A stretch of DNA of 15,758 bases from Eubacteriales Family XIII. Incertae Sedis bacterium (GCA_031269205.1 JAISZM010000076.1:1-15758); one strand, 5' to 3'. Shown: positions 1 through 7,401, numbered from the stretch's first letter. The notes: generated by a model from the letters alone, not told the origin. Translations and numbers: made by a program.

Positions 1-10
1 CACGAAGGAT

Positions 11-39
11 AATATAGCACACATGGTATCATTTGTCAA
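11..39 (-). promoter_or_regulatory. Sigma-A type promoter directed leftward out of the window
   Basis: On the minus strand a consensus -35 box TTGACA (34-39) is followed by exactly 17 bases and a -10 box TATATT (11-16). The surrounding 150 bases are AT-rich compared with the genes. Transcription would start near position 4 and run off the left edge, so the gene it serves is not in the window. It lies beyond the 3' end of the por operon and is not the promoter of that operon. Confidence 0.7.
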
Positions 40-220
40 GGGTATATATTACATCTCTATTATTTTTATCAGGAGAAGTGAGGAATTGATTTATTCTCTT
101 TTTCATTCTCAATGTGCCACATGTTATGATGTTATAAAGGTGGTTTCTCTCACATCTTGCGACAACCTGTACTAGTGCGTTTTTTTGCGGCAGAATATGC
201 TGGTTTGCGAAAGGATCGCT

Positions 221-1159
221 TCACGCGCCGCAGAGATCGCGCAATTCCTCCCACCTTCTGTTCACGCCGTCCTGTATATCTTGGATGAGGTTCTCGTTTT
301 CGGGCTTGAACAGGTGCTTAAACCTACCCTGCATTCTCAGATAATCTTCGACGGGGAGTTTTTTCTTCGGCTCGTAATTAAGCACCCACTCGCCGTCTGT
401 GACCTCGAAAAGAGGCCAGACGCAACTGTCCACGGCGGCTTTGCAGATGTCCATGAGTTCGGATTCCTCGTAGCGCCATCCGCGGGGGCAGGGTGCGAGG
501 ATGTTCAGAAAGGCGGGTCCTTCCGTGTAGATGGCGGCCTCGGCTTTGTGGTGCAAGTCCCTGAAATTCGAGAGGTAGGTCGTCTGCGCCACGTAGGGGA
601 TGTGGTGAGACGCCATGATCCGCGTCAGATCCTTTTTGTACTGCGGCTTGCCGTCCGACTTCGAGCCGACGGCCGTCGTCGTCGTGTCGGCATAGAGCGG
701 CGTTGAGGATGAGCGCTGGATACCCGTGTTCATGTACGCCTCGTTGTCGTAGCAGACGTAGACCATATCCGTGCCGCGCTCCATCGCGCCCGACAGCGCT
801 TGGAAGCCTATGTCGTAGGTGCCGCCGTCGCCGCCGAAGGTGATGAACTTGTAGGTTTCGTCAAGGCGCCCCTTATTCCTCATCGCGGTGTACGCGGCCT
901 CGACGCCGCTCGTTGTGGACGCGGCGTTCTCGAAGGCTGTATGGATGAAAGAGTCCTCCCACGAGGTATAGGGATAGGTCATCGAGCTGACCTCAAGGCA
1001 GCTCGTCGCGCAGGTGACGACGGCTCTGTCCTCGGGGCGCAGGGCACGCAGCACGGCTCTGACGCCGACGGTCGAGCCGCAGCCCGCGCACATACGATGC
1101 CCGGGGCTGAGCCGCTCGGGTCTGTTCGCCGCTTCCTTCAAGGTATATGCCTGATACAT
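221..1159 (-). CDS. porB: 2-oxoacid:ferredoxin oxidoreductase, beta subunit (TPP-binding)
   Basis: This is the thiamine-pyrophosphate subunit (312 residues) of a four-subunit pyruvate/2-oxoacid:ferredoxin oxidoreductase. These enzymes interconvert a 2-oxoacid plus CoA with acyl-CoA, CO2 and reduced ferredoxin in the cytoplasm. The TPP/Mg motif GDGGTYDIG lies near residues 110-118, with YDNEAYMNTG at 137-146. Cysteines of the proximal [4Fe-4S] cluster are visible as CAGC (24, 27), ATSCLE (54) and APCPRGW (224). I start at the ATG at 1159 because AGGAG lies just upstream and the family N-terminus begins there. A longer frame exists but would overlap porA. The gene is last in the operon, 10 bases after the porA stop. 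The family is certain. The exact 2-oxoacid (pyruvate, 2-oxobutyrate or a branched-chain acid) cannot be read from the sequence. Confidence 0.93.
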   Translation of the reverse strand: MYQAYTLKEAANRPERLSPGHRMCAGCGSTVGVRAVLRALRPEDRAVVTCATSCLEVSSMTYPYTSWEDSFIHTAFENAASTTSGVEAAYTAMRNKGRLDETYKFITFGGDGGTYDIGFQALSGAMERGTDMVYVCYDNEAYMNTGIQRSSSTPLYADTTTTAVGSKSDGKPQYKKDLTRIMASHHIPYVAQTTYLSNFRDLHHKAEAAIYTEGPAFLNILAPCPRGWRYEESELMDICKAAVDSCVWPLFEVTDGEWVLNYEPKKKLPVEDYLRMQGRFKHLFKPENENLIQDIQDGVNRRWEELRDLCGA

Positions 1160-1169
1160 TATTATTCTC

Positions 1170-2360
1170 CTATTCCCTGACGCCAAGGTAGCGGCAGTAG
1201 GGCAACTCCTTGCCCACCGCGAGTTCTTCAAGCTCGCCGAAAATCGTGTGGAAGTCCTCGACTCGCACGTCGCGACCTCCGAGTCCGTAGATGTAGCCTG
1301 CGGCTTTGGGGACGCGCAGGCCGGCGCAGGCTCTGCCGTAGAGAGCGGCTCGAACCTCGGCGTTCAGTGGGCCTCCCGTCGCGGAGAAGCCGTCGCTGCG
1401 ATCCATGATCGCGAGCGCCTTCAAGCCCGCCAGCGCGTCCGCGAGTTCGTCCGCGGGGAAGGGCCGAAACATGCGGAGCTTCACGAGTCCCGCCTTCACT
1501 CCCTCACCCCTCAGCGCGTCGACGGCGTCCTTGCCCGTACCCGCCGCGGAACTCATGAGCAGCACGCCGTACTCGGCGTCGTCCATGTGGTATTCCTCGA
1601 AGAAGCCGTATTCCCGACCGAAGGTTCGCTCAAAGTCTTCGGAAACTTCCTTCACGGCGTCCCGCGCGTTGACCATCGCCTCGTGAACGGCCCTCTTCAT
1701 CTCTATCACATAGGGTGAAACGCTGTAAGGGCCGACCGCGAGGCTCTCGTCGGGGTTCAGCAGGTATTTTTCGGGGTGGTATTCGCCTACGAAGTTCTTT
1801 ACCTCGCCGTCGTCTTCTATAATAATGTTCTCGATGCCGTGACTCGTGATAAAGCCGTCCTGGCAGACCATGACGGGCAGCATGACGTCCCGGCGCTCGC
1901 CGATACGATTTGCCATAAGAAGGTTATCGTAAGCCTCCTGCGCGTTCTCGCTGTAGAGCTGTATCCAGCCGGAATCGCGCGCGCCCATGCTGTCGCTGTG
2001 GTCGGCGTTGATGTTGATCGGGCCGGTCAGGGCGCGGTTGACGGCGGTGAGGACGATGGGCAGACGATCCGAAGCGGCGACGTAGAGCATCTCGTACATG
2101 AGAGCCATGCCCGCGCTCGACGTAGCCGTCATCGCCCTGACCCCTGCGGCGCTCGCCCCTATGCAGGCCGACATCGCGCTGTGCTCAGACTCCACAGCGA
2201 TGAACTCCGTGTCTATGAGGCCGTCCGCTTTGAAGGAGCTGACGTACTGCGGTATCTCCGTTGACGGCGTAATAGGGAAGGCGGCTATGACGTCCGGGTT
2301 GATCTGGCGTATGGCTGTGGCCGCAGCCTGATTGCCGGACATGCGATCCTTTCTGCTCAT
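1170..2360 (-). CDS. porA: 2-oxoacid:ferredoxin oxidoreductase, alpha subunit
   Basis: The alpha subunit (396 residues) carries the pyrimidine-binding and transketolase C-terminal-like domains of the oxidoreductase. The N-terminal half has the family signatures FPITPSTEIPQY (28-39), EFIAVESEHSAMSACIGASA (52-71), TATSSAGMALM (78-88) and NRALTGPININADHSDSM (108-125). The C-terminal half has KLRMFRPFP, as in transketolase-C domains. Its ATG overlaps the porD stop as ATGA (2357-2360), which suggests coupled translation. GGAG lies about 9 bases upstream. A second ATG at codon 7 is a possible alternative start with its own AAAGGA. Length and motifs match PorA/VorB of four-subunit enzymes. The substrate remains open. 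Confidence 0.92.
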   Translation of the reverse strand: MSRKDRMSGNQAAATAIRQINPDVIAAFPITPSTEIPQYVSSFKADGLIDTEFIAVESEHSAMSACIGASAAGVRAMTATSSAGMALMYEMLYVAASDRLPIVLTAVNRALTGPININADHSDSMGARDSGWIQLYSENAQEAYDNLLMANRIGERRDVMLPVMVCQDGFITSHGIENIIIEDDGEVKNFVGEYHPEKYLLNPDESLAVGPYSVSPYVIEMKRAVHEAMVNARDAVKEVSEDFERTFGREYGFFEEYHMDDAEYGVLLMSSAAGTGKDAVDALRGEGVKAGLVKLRMFRPFPADELADALAGLKALAIMDRSDGFSATGGPLNAEVRAALYGRACAGLRVPKAAGYIYGLGGRDVRVEDFHTIFGELEELAVGKELPYCRYLGVRE

Positions 2361-2758
2361 TCTGCCGCTCCTTTCCGGGTGGGCTGTCCGCCCTGACCGC
2401 TCAGCGCCTCCCGGCCGTTCAGACCGTCCTGCGCCTCCCGCGCGTCGGCGATCCCGTCCACCACGTCTATTGCGCCGAAGGGGCAGACGCGCGCGCATAT
2501 CGCGCAGCCCTTGCAATGGCCGAAATCAAAATCGCCGCGCTTGCCGCCGCTGACGGGTATCGAACTGTCCGGGCAGACGGGGAAGCAGAGCAGACACTGC
2601 CTGCAGTTGTCAGGCTTCCACACGGGCGTCCGCGTGCGCCAATCACCTGTGTTGAAGAATTCGCTGTTGCCGGAGCCGTAGACAAACCCGCCCGGCGTGA
2701 TGCCTGTCCACGACGACCTCTCGCCTATGCCTTCCATGAGGTTCTTCTTTTCACTCAT
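2357..2758 (-). CDS. porD: 2-oxoacid:ferredoxin oxidoreductase, delta subunit (2x[4Fe-4S] ferredoxin)
   Basis: A ferredoxin-like subunit of 133 residues that passes electrons from the TPP-proximal cluster towards free ferredoxin. Two complete [4Fe-4S] motifs are seen: CRQCLLCFPVCP (Cys 52, 55, 58, 62) and CKGCAICARVCP (Cys 82, 85, 88, 92). The N-terminal 45 residues (GNSEFFNTGDWRTRTPVWKP) are typical of PorD. The last 30 or so residues after the second cluster are an unusual Gly/Gln/Ala-rich tail encoded by an imperfect 27-base duplication (2395-2448). The gene sits 71 AT-rich bases after porC and overlaps porA by 4 bases. A GAGG lies upstream of the start codon with a rather long spacing. 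Confidence 0.92.
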   Translation of the reverse strand: MSEKKNLMEGIGERSSWTGITPGGFVYGSGNSEFFNTGDWRTRTPVWKPDNCRQCLLCFPVCPDSSIPVSGGKRGDFDFGHCKGCAICARVCPFGAIDVVDGIADAREAQDGLNGREALSGQGGQPTRKGAAE

Positions 2759-2829
2759 CTCTCATTCCTCACATTGCTGCTTTTATTACTTTATTTTTAG
2801 CATTGGCACAAAAAGAACCGTCTTCTGTG

Positions 2830-3405
2830 CTACTCGTTGATTCTGAGGGCGCTTGACCATGCTTCTGTTACCGCCTTCATGTTGCCTTCCACTACGTCGG
2901 GCTTGCCGTGGAACTTTTCCGTGAACGCCACTCGCATCGCTTCTATCGCCTCGTCCTTGCCCATTATTCCGGACAACCTTATCGCGGCCGACAGCAGCGG
3001 CGAGTTCGGCATCGGCCGGCCGATGGTTCGCACGGCTATGTCGATCGCGTCTATCACGTAGACATCCGCGTCCGTATCCCCAAACTCCGAGAGTACGTCT
3101 TCGGGCGCGCGGTTCGAGTTGACGAGCAGTTTGCCGCCGGGCTTCAGGCCCGCCGCTACGTCGACGGTCTTCAAGAGCGTTTCGTCGACCACGACGACCA
3201 TGTCGGGCTCGTAGATGTTTGAGTGTACCCTGATCTCATCCTTGCTGAGCCTGTTGTAAGCCGTGATTGGCGCGCCCATGCGCTCCGGGCCGTATTCGGG
3301 GAAGCCCTGCACGCAGAGTCCCGCCGAAAACCCGACGTCCGCGAGCAACAGCGCCGCCGTCTTGGCTCCCTGGCCGCCGCGGCCGTGCCATCTTATCTCT
3401 ATCAT
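2830..3405 (-). CDS. porC: 2-oxoacid:ferredoxin oxidoreductase, gamma subunit
   Basis: The gamma (catalytic-domain gamma) subunit, 191 residues and first gene of the operon. Family motifs are clear: IRWHGRGGQGAKTAA at the N-terminus, GFPEYGPERMGAPITAYNRL (34-53), VDETLL and MPNSPLLSAAIRLSGI. I chose the ATG at 3405 because the protein family starts at this point and GGAGG lies just upstream. The longer open frame to 3549 would translate part of the T-box leader. The order gamma-delta-alpha-beta is the classic porGDAB/porCDAB arrangement. Expression is predicted to be controlled by the T-box leader immediately upstream. Confidence 0.92.
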   Translation of the reverse strand: MIEIRWHGRGGQGAKTAALLLADVGFSAGLCVQGFPEYGPERMGAPITAYNRLSKDEIRVHSNIYEPDMVVVVDETLLKTVDVAAGLKPGGKLLVNSNRAPEDVLSEFGDTDADVYVIDAIDIAVRTIGRPMPNSPLLSAAIRLSGIMGKDEAIEAMRVAFTEKFHGKPDVVEGNMKAVTEAWSSALRINE

Positions 3406-3443
3406 TCCCTGCCCTCCGCCGTTATTCCCGCAAACGCACAAAT

Positions 3444-3469
3444 CCCCGAGCCGACTTATCAGCTCGGGG
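3444..3469 (-). terminator. T-box attenuator hairpin
   Basis: An 8-base-pair stem, CCCCGAGC (3462-3469) with GCTCGGGG (3444-3451), encloses a 10-base loop directly after the T-box core and its CGTCCCC segment, the place where T-box terminators sit. The following stretch (ATTTGTGCGTTT) has only short T clusters, so termination may be weak, or the hairpin may act partly by other means. It ends 38 bases before the porC start codon. Confidence 0.65.
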
Positions 3470-3806
3470 ACGATTTTCATAAAACCGCGGTACCACCCCG
3501 CTACCCGCCTGCGCGTTTTCACGTTTTCGCTACGCGCGCCTACGGACACTCATGACCGCGCGGGCTACAGACCCTCACCGCGCATGGCCTCAAGCGAACC
3601 AAGCATACGGTCTTCGCGATCCGGGCTTAACGCGCCCCGCACGTGTCCCTTTACTAACACTTGCCGCTCCGACCTTCACGGTTCGCGGCTTCGCTTTCAC
3701 GGGACAGGCTCGGGAGTGATCTTCGGTCGCGGGACGCCTACGCCTCGCAGCAAACGGCGTTTCTCTACGCGCGCCGACCGCGCCTACTCTCTCCGTCACA
3801 GCCTGT
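3444..3806 (-). ncRNA. T-box riboswitch leader of the por operon, specifier probably ATC (isoleucine)
   Basis: Read on the minus strand, the leader contains the T-box core GGGGTGGTACCGCGG (TGGTACCGCGG at 3485-3495). The base of Stem I is a perfect 7-base pairing of ACAGGCT (3800-3806) with AGCCTGT (3704-3710). Inside it GGAG pairs with CTCC and CGGTCG with CGACCG, leaving an internal loop with AGAGTA on one side and AAGATCA on the other. This is the specifier loop, and ATC followed by A (3718-3720) fits the specifier position, so tRNA-Ile is the best reading. A GGACAC/GTGTCC helix (Stem II) and GCGCGT/ACGCGC helix (Stem III) follow. The T-box class is known to raise downstream expression when the cognate tRNA is uncharged. 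The leader is long, mainly because of the region between Stem I and Stem III. The amino acid call is an inference from hand folding. Confidence 0.88.
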
Positions 3807-3891
3807 AATTCAACTGTTATTCAATTATTCCATCAACGTCCTCACGACGTGTTGCTCCTTCAGCGGAGCGCCAGTGAACGCGATAAAAAAC

Positions 3892-3920
3892 ATTGTACCG
3901 TCGCCACGCCCCGCTGTCAA
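3892..3920 (-). promoter_or_regulatory. Promoter of the T-box/por operon
   Basis: On the minus strand, consensus TTGACA (3915-3920) is separated by exactly 17 bases from TACAAT (3892-3897). It lies about 85 bases upstream of the base of T-box Stem I and points into it, so it is the natural promoter for the leader and porC-D-A-B. Confidence 0.8.
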
Positions 3921-3955
3921 ACATTATTTTTTTATTCGACGGGGCTTGCCAGCTC

Positions 3956-3971
3956 CTTTTCTCGCGAAAAG
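3956..3971. repeat. Small inverted repeat between the divergent promoters
   Basis: CTTTTC and GAAAAG form perfect 6-base arms around TCGC. The repeat sits between the -35 boxes of the leftward por promoter and the rightward TRAP promoter. It could be an operator serving either side, but nothing in the sequence names a regulator. Low confidence that it is functional. Confidence 0.25.
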
Positions 3972-4002
3972 CAACCAGATCGGAAACCGGGTAAAAGCAC
4001 TG

Positions 4003-4030
4003 TTGACAATAACCCCCCCCCTTGTATAAT
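4003..4030 (+). promoter_or_regulatory. TRAP operon promoter with a nine-C tract in the spacer
   Basis: Perfect TTGACA (4003-4008) and perfect TATAAT (4025-4030) are separated by 16 bases. Bases 4013-4021 of the spacer are nine consecutive C. The promoter points towards dctP, whose start codon is 300 bases away. Gain of one C would give the optimal 17-base spacer. Homopolymer runs in this position are a known phase-variation device in other bacteria, but variation here is an inference. Confidence 0.75.
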
Positions 4031-4328
4031 TTTGGCATGATGGTTGTTTTGCATGGCAGTCCGGCGCGTCTTTTGATGTGACGGCCGCGTAGTTCGTCGT
4101 GGGTGGAGGGAATTTGAGCTGAGCACTATAAGGAAATTTCAAAAACCATACGCTTACGCCTTCGCCTCCGGATGTGAAGCGCTTGGCGCGCGCACTTTTT
4201 CGCTTCCCCCGTAGTACGGCGCATCGAGTTCAAGGATATCTCCCGGAATAATTGAGAAAGAGTCAGTGGACAGTCACACGTCAAGAAGGGGACGGCATTC
4301 CCTTCCCGAAGAAAGAATGGAGGAAATA
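4031..4328 (+). other. Long untranslated leader of the TRAP operon
   Basis: About 290 bases lie between the presumed transcription start and dctP, with no convincing gene. Two short hairpins are visible: GAAGCG (4176-4181) with CGCTTC (4201-4206), and GAAGGG (4285-4290) with CCCTTC (4300-4305), the latter 13 bases ahead of the ribosome binding site. I do not recognise a known riboswitch class. A weak GTG-initiated frame runs into dctP from 4266, but the signal peptide start at 4329 is far better. Confidence 0.4.
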
Positions 4329-5444
4329 ATGAAACTTGTGAAAACGAAATCGACGATATCGCGTTGTCTCATGGCGTTGTTGGCGCTTGTTCTGGCGTTC
4401 GCGCTCGCGGCCTGCGGAGGCGGCGGAAGCGGCGAAAGCTCCGACGGCGGAGACGCCACAGAGACCACGAGCGACAGCAGCGAAGCACAGACTTCTTCAA
4501 ACGGCGACGAAGACGTCACCATTCTGCGAGTAGGTCATATAGAGGCCGAAGGCTCGTTCCTTCACAAATCGGCCTTGGAATTTGAAAAGGATGTAGAAGA
4601 AAAAACCGGCGGTCGCGTGGATATCCAGATATACGCGAACAGCGAGCTCGGCGATGAGGGTGCGGTACTTCAGAGCATACAGATGGGCAGCATGGAAATG
4701 TGCATTACGGGTACGGCGAGTCTGACTCAGTTCGACGACCGTATGAACGCTGTCTTCCTGCCCTTCCTCTTCGACAGCCCGGAGTCCTGCGAAGCCGCCA
4801 TCAAGGGCGATTTTGGCAAACTGATCAACGGTTGGATTGAGGAATACGGATTCAAGGCCCTCGCCTGGCAGTACGACGGCGCGCGCAACATCGCGAACAA
4901 CAAGCGCCCGATACACAAGCTGGAAGATGTCGACGGGCTGAAGTTACGCTGCATGAACTCGGACATCTTTATCGAGATGTTCCGCCTCATGGGAATCAAC
5001 GCCACTCCTATGGCCTATAGCGAGATATATACGGCGGTTCAGCAGGGCGTGGTGGACGGCAATGACAATCCGGCCGGTCTCTTCGTGGAGTCGAAGTTCT
5101 ACGAGGTCCACAAGTATTACAGTCTGAGCGAGCATACGTACGGCACCGCCAACGCGGTCATTTCGCTCGATAAGTACAACAGCTTACCCGAAGATGTGCG
5201 CGGAATTATCGACGAGGCATCGAAGACCTTCCTCGAAGATTGGCAGATAAATAAGGCACGCGCCGCGGAGAAGGATTATATCGAGGACATCAATGAAAAC
5301 GGCTGTGAGGTGAACGAGCTTGACCCGGGCGAAAAGGAACGCTTTGTCGAAGTATGCAGCCCCCTCTACCAACAGATGCGCGACAAGTGGGGCGATGAGA
5401 CCTGGAAAGAGATCGAAACCGCCCTCGGTCGCGAACTCATGTAG
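4329..5444 (+). CDS. dctP: TRAP transporter solute-binding lipoprotein (DctP family)
   Basis: Extracytoplasmic binding protein of a tripartite ATP-independent periplasmic (TRAP) transporter, which uses ion gradients to import carboxylated solutes. The 371-residue product begins with a basic stretch, a hydrophobic core and the lipobox LAAC (Cys 29), so it should be lipid-anchored. A Ser/Gly/Asp-rich linker (30-62) follows. Family features include LHKSALEFEKDVEEKTGGR, LGDEGAVLQSIQMGSMEMC, DGLKLRCMNSDIF with the Arg (207) typical of carboxylate binding, and YTAVQQGVVDGNDNP (234-248). I start at 4329 because GGAGG (4319-4323) precedes it and the signal peptide begins there. It is first in the operon, 28 bases before dctQ. 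The ligand is unknown. Proximity to a catechol dioxygenase makes an aromatic acid conceivable, no more. Confidence 0.93.
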   Translation: MKLVKTKSTISRCLMALLALVLAFALAACGGGGSGESSDGGDATETTSDSSEAQTSSNGDEDVTILRVGHIEAEGSFLHKSALEFEKDVEEKTGGRVDIQIYANSELGDEGAVLQSIQMGSMEMCITGTASLTQFDDRMNAVFLPFLFDSPESCEAAIKGDFGKLINGWIEEYGFKALAWQYDGARNIANNKRPIHKLEDVDGLKLRCMNSDIFIEMFRLMGINATPMAYSEIYTAVQQGVVDGNDNPAGLFVESKFYEVHKYYSLSEHTYGTANAVISLDKYNSLPEDVRGIIDEASKTFLEDWQINKARAAEKDYIEDINENGCEVNELDPGEKERFVEVCSPLYQQMRDKWGDETWKEIETALGRELM

Positions 5445-5472
5445 TTGCACTAGCTGAACACGGGAGGTACCT

Positions 5473-5985
5473 ATGATCATCAGGAGAATGCTGACAGACA
5501 GGCTCAACAACATAGAGTCGATCTGCGTGGGCATCATGATCGCGGTCGCGGTCGTGGTCATATTCATGCAAATCATCATGCGGTATGTATTCAACAACTC
5601 GCTCTCTTGGAGCGAAGAGCTTGCTCGCTATCTGTTTATCTGGTTTTCCTGGCTTGGCGTAAGTATCGGTCAGCGTAACGGAGAGCACATCTCCGTTACG
5701 CTGCTGACGGATAGGCTGAAGCCAGCTCCGCAAAAGGTCGTTATTTTCATCAAAGACATCATCACCTTACTTATACTATTGGTACTCGTTTATTATGGGG
5801 TCGTCGTGGTCGGCAAGCAGATATCGATGGGCGTCGTGTCCGTGGCGCTCAAGATACCTATGTACGTCATATACTTCTCCATGCCTCTCGGCTGCCTTCT
5901 GATGGCCATTCGCGTCGTCGCCGGTTTTTTCAAAAAGCGAGATGAGGTAACGGCCGATCCGGCCCAGGTGGAAGGGGGTGAGTAG
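5473..5985 (+). CDS. dctQ: TRAP transporter small permease (DctQ family)
   Basis: Small membrane subunit of the TRAP transporter, 170 residues, normal length. Four hydrophobic segments are visible (about residues 17-38, 45-65, 90-110 and 128-150). The diagnostic stretch NNSLSWSEELARYLFIWFSW follows the first segment, with RNGEHISVTLL after it. GGAGG lies just before the ATG. The stop codon abuts the dctM start codon directly (TAG then ATG), so the two membrane subunits are translated in step. It pairs with DctM in the cytoplasmic membrane. Confidence 0.92.
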   Translation: MIIRRMLTDRLNNIESICVGIMIAVAVVVIFMQIIMRYVFNNSLSWSEELARYLFIWFSWLGVSIGQRNGEHISVTLLTDRLKPAPQKVVIFIKDIITLLILLVLVYYGVVVVGKQISMGVVSVALKIPMYVIYFSMPLGCLLMAIRVVAGFFKKRDEVTADPAQVEGGE

Positions 5986-7263
5986 ATGGATGATATACTG
6001 TTTTTGTTTATAGTGGTTTTCGCGCTCATCTCCCTTTCCGTTCCGGTGGGCTTTGCTATAGGCGGAGCGACGATCGTGACCATGCTCTTGTTCAGCGACA
6101 TACCTACCTTCATGATCGGGCAGTACGCGGTTTCGGGCATAGACTCGTTTTCCCTCATGGCGATTCCGTTTTTTATACTCGCGGGCATAGTGATGAGCGT
6201 AGGAGGCTTGGCCAGGCGGCTCGTAGATGTGGCGGCGAGCGTGGTCGGCTACGCCACGGGCGGTCTCGGGGCCGTAGTCGGTGTGGCCTGCATGTTCTTC
6301 GGCGCCATATCCGGCTCGGCGATGGCGACAGTATCCTCCATCGGCAGCATCATGATCCCGGAGATGGCCTCAAAAGGATACGAAAGAGGCTACGCCGCGG
6401 CGATCACGGCTTCCGCTGGCACCATCGGAGCGATCATCCCGCCAAGTATTCCCTTCGTCATATTCGGGGTGGTGACTCAAACGTCTATCGGAGACCTGTT
6501 TCTCGCGGGAGTTTTGCCCGGTATCCTGATGGGCGTAGGCATCATCATTGCTAATTACGTGATTTGCAAGAGGAAGGGCATCCAGGGCTCGGCGGAGCGC
6601 AAGACCGCCAGACAGAATCTCCGTACGATATGGGACGCCAAATGGGCTTTGCTGACTCCTGTCGTGATACTGGGCGGCATATACTCGGGCATCTTTTCCC
6701 CGACCGAGTCGGCGGTCATCGGCGTCGTGTACGCTGCCGTCGTCAGCTTGTTTGTCTACCGGGAAATTGGATTCAAGGATCTGTTCAGGGCGATTACGGA
6801 TACGGCAAGCATCAACGGCATCACTTGTTTCCTGCTCGGCCTGTCGACGAGTTTCGCCGCTTATTTGAGCATGGAGCAGGTACCGGGCAAGCTCATGGAT
6901 TTCGTTCTCAGCTTGACGGACAACAAAATCATCTTCCTGCTCATCATCAATGTTCTCCTGCTCGTCCTTGGGTGCATTATCGACAACATCCCGGCCGCGA
7001 TCATTCTGTCTCCGATCCTGATGCCGGCTATGCTTCAATTCGGAGTGGACCCGATCCATTTCGGCGTCTTCATGACTATCAATCTCATGATCGGACTCAT
7101 CACGCCGCCATACGGATGTAATCTTTTCGTGGCAAGCGCTGTGGCCCATGTCAAAATGGAGAAAATGCTGAAATACTTACTGCCATTTTTCATCGCGCTG
7201 ATAGCGATTCTGCTTATCGTGACGTACATACCCGCCGTTTCGTTGGTGTTGCTCAACAAATGA
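5986..7263 (+). CDS. dctM: TRAP transporter large permease (DctM family)
   Basis: Large transport subunit of the TRAP system, 425 residues, typical length, with about 11-12 hydrophobic segments along the whole protein. Family signatures include SVPVGFAIGGATIV near the N-terminus, AIPFFILAG, FFGAISGSAMATVSSIGSIM, GTIGAIIPPSIPFVIFGV, GIFSPTESAVIGVVYA and the C-terminal GLITPPYGCNLFVASAV. It carries the ion-coupled translocation path and works with DctP and DctQ. A GGGGGTGA ribosome binding site lies inside the end of dctQ. This is the last gene of the operon and is followed by a GC-rich hairpin. Confidence 0.94.
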   Translation: MDDILFLFIVVFALISLSVPVGFAIGGATIVTMLLFSDIPTFMIGQYAVSGIDSFSLMAIPFFILAGIVMSVGGLARRLVDVAASVVGYATGGLGAVVGVACMFFGAISGSAMATVSSIGSIMIPEMASKGYERGYAAAITASAGTIGAIIPPSIPFVIFGVVTQTSIGDLFLAGVLPGILMGVGIIIANYVICKRKGIQGSAERKTARQNLRTIWDAKWALLTPVVILGGIYSGIFSPTESAVIGVVYAAVVSLFVYREIGFKDLFRAITDTASINGITCFLLGLSTSFAAYLSMEQVPGKLMDFVLSLTDNKIIFLLIINVLLLVLGCIIDNIPAAIILSPILMPAMLQFGVDPIHFGVFMTINLMIGLITPPYGCNLFVASAVAHVKMEKMLKYLLPFFIALIAILLIVTYIPAVSLVLLNK

Positions 7264-7308
7264 CGACTGCGCGTTGTTTTTGGACTGTAAGATGAGCATG
7301 AGAAGCCT

Positions 7309-7333
7309 GAGAGGGGTCGCGAAGCGGCCTCTC
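7309..7333 (+). terminator. Putative terminator after the TRAP operon
   Basis: GAGAGG at the left pairs with CCTCTC at the right, with an inner TCGC-GAA-GCGG stem and a small bulge. It starts 46 bases after the dctM stop. The T-rich stretch (TGTTTTCTTTTTC) begins only about 14 bases after the stem, so this is not a textbook intrinsic terminator. Confidence 0.45.
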
Positions 7334-7372
7334 CCCGGCCTCTCGCTGTTTTCTTTTTCACGTTTGCTCTGT

Positions 7373-7401
7373 TCGACAATACCGAAAAAATATGCTATAT
7401 T
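7373..7401 (+). promoter_or_regulatory. Promoter of the dioxygenase locus
   Basis: TCGACA (7373-7378, one mismatch to TTGACA), 17 bases, then TATATT (7396-7401, one mismatch to TATAAT). It lies in an AT-rich pocket downstream of the TRAP terminator and would start transcription near 7408, ahead of the regulator fragment and the dioxygenase. Confidence 0.6.

Noticed and set aside
185..220. GC stem with GCGGC/GCCGC and a run of seven T considered as a terminator for the por operon
   Set aside because: The T run lies on the plus strand, so it would be A in the por transcript, and the stem arms are far apart. No convincing terminator for the operon is seen.
185..706. A 173-codon plus-strand frame at the left end
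   Set aside because: It lies opposite porB and its sequence is the antisense of conserved PorB residues.
3263..3808. A 181-codon plus-strand frame across the start of the por operon
   Set aside because: It is antisense to porC and the T-box leader, has no ribosome binding site and shows composition typical of non-coding GC-rich DNA.
6370..7149. A 259-codon minus-strand frame opposite dctM
   Set aside because: The product is His/Asp/Gln-rich, as expected from the reverse of a membrane protein gene, and dctM is certain.
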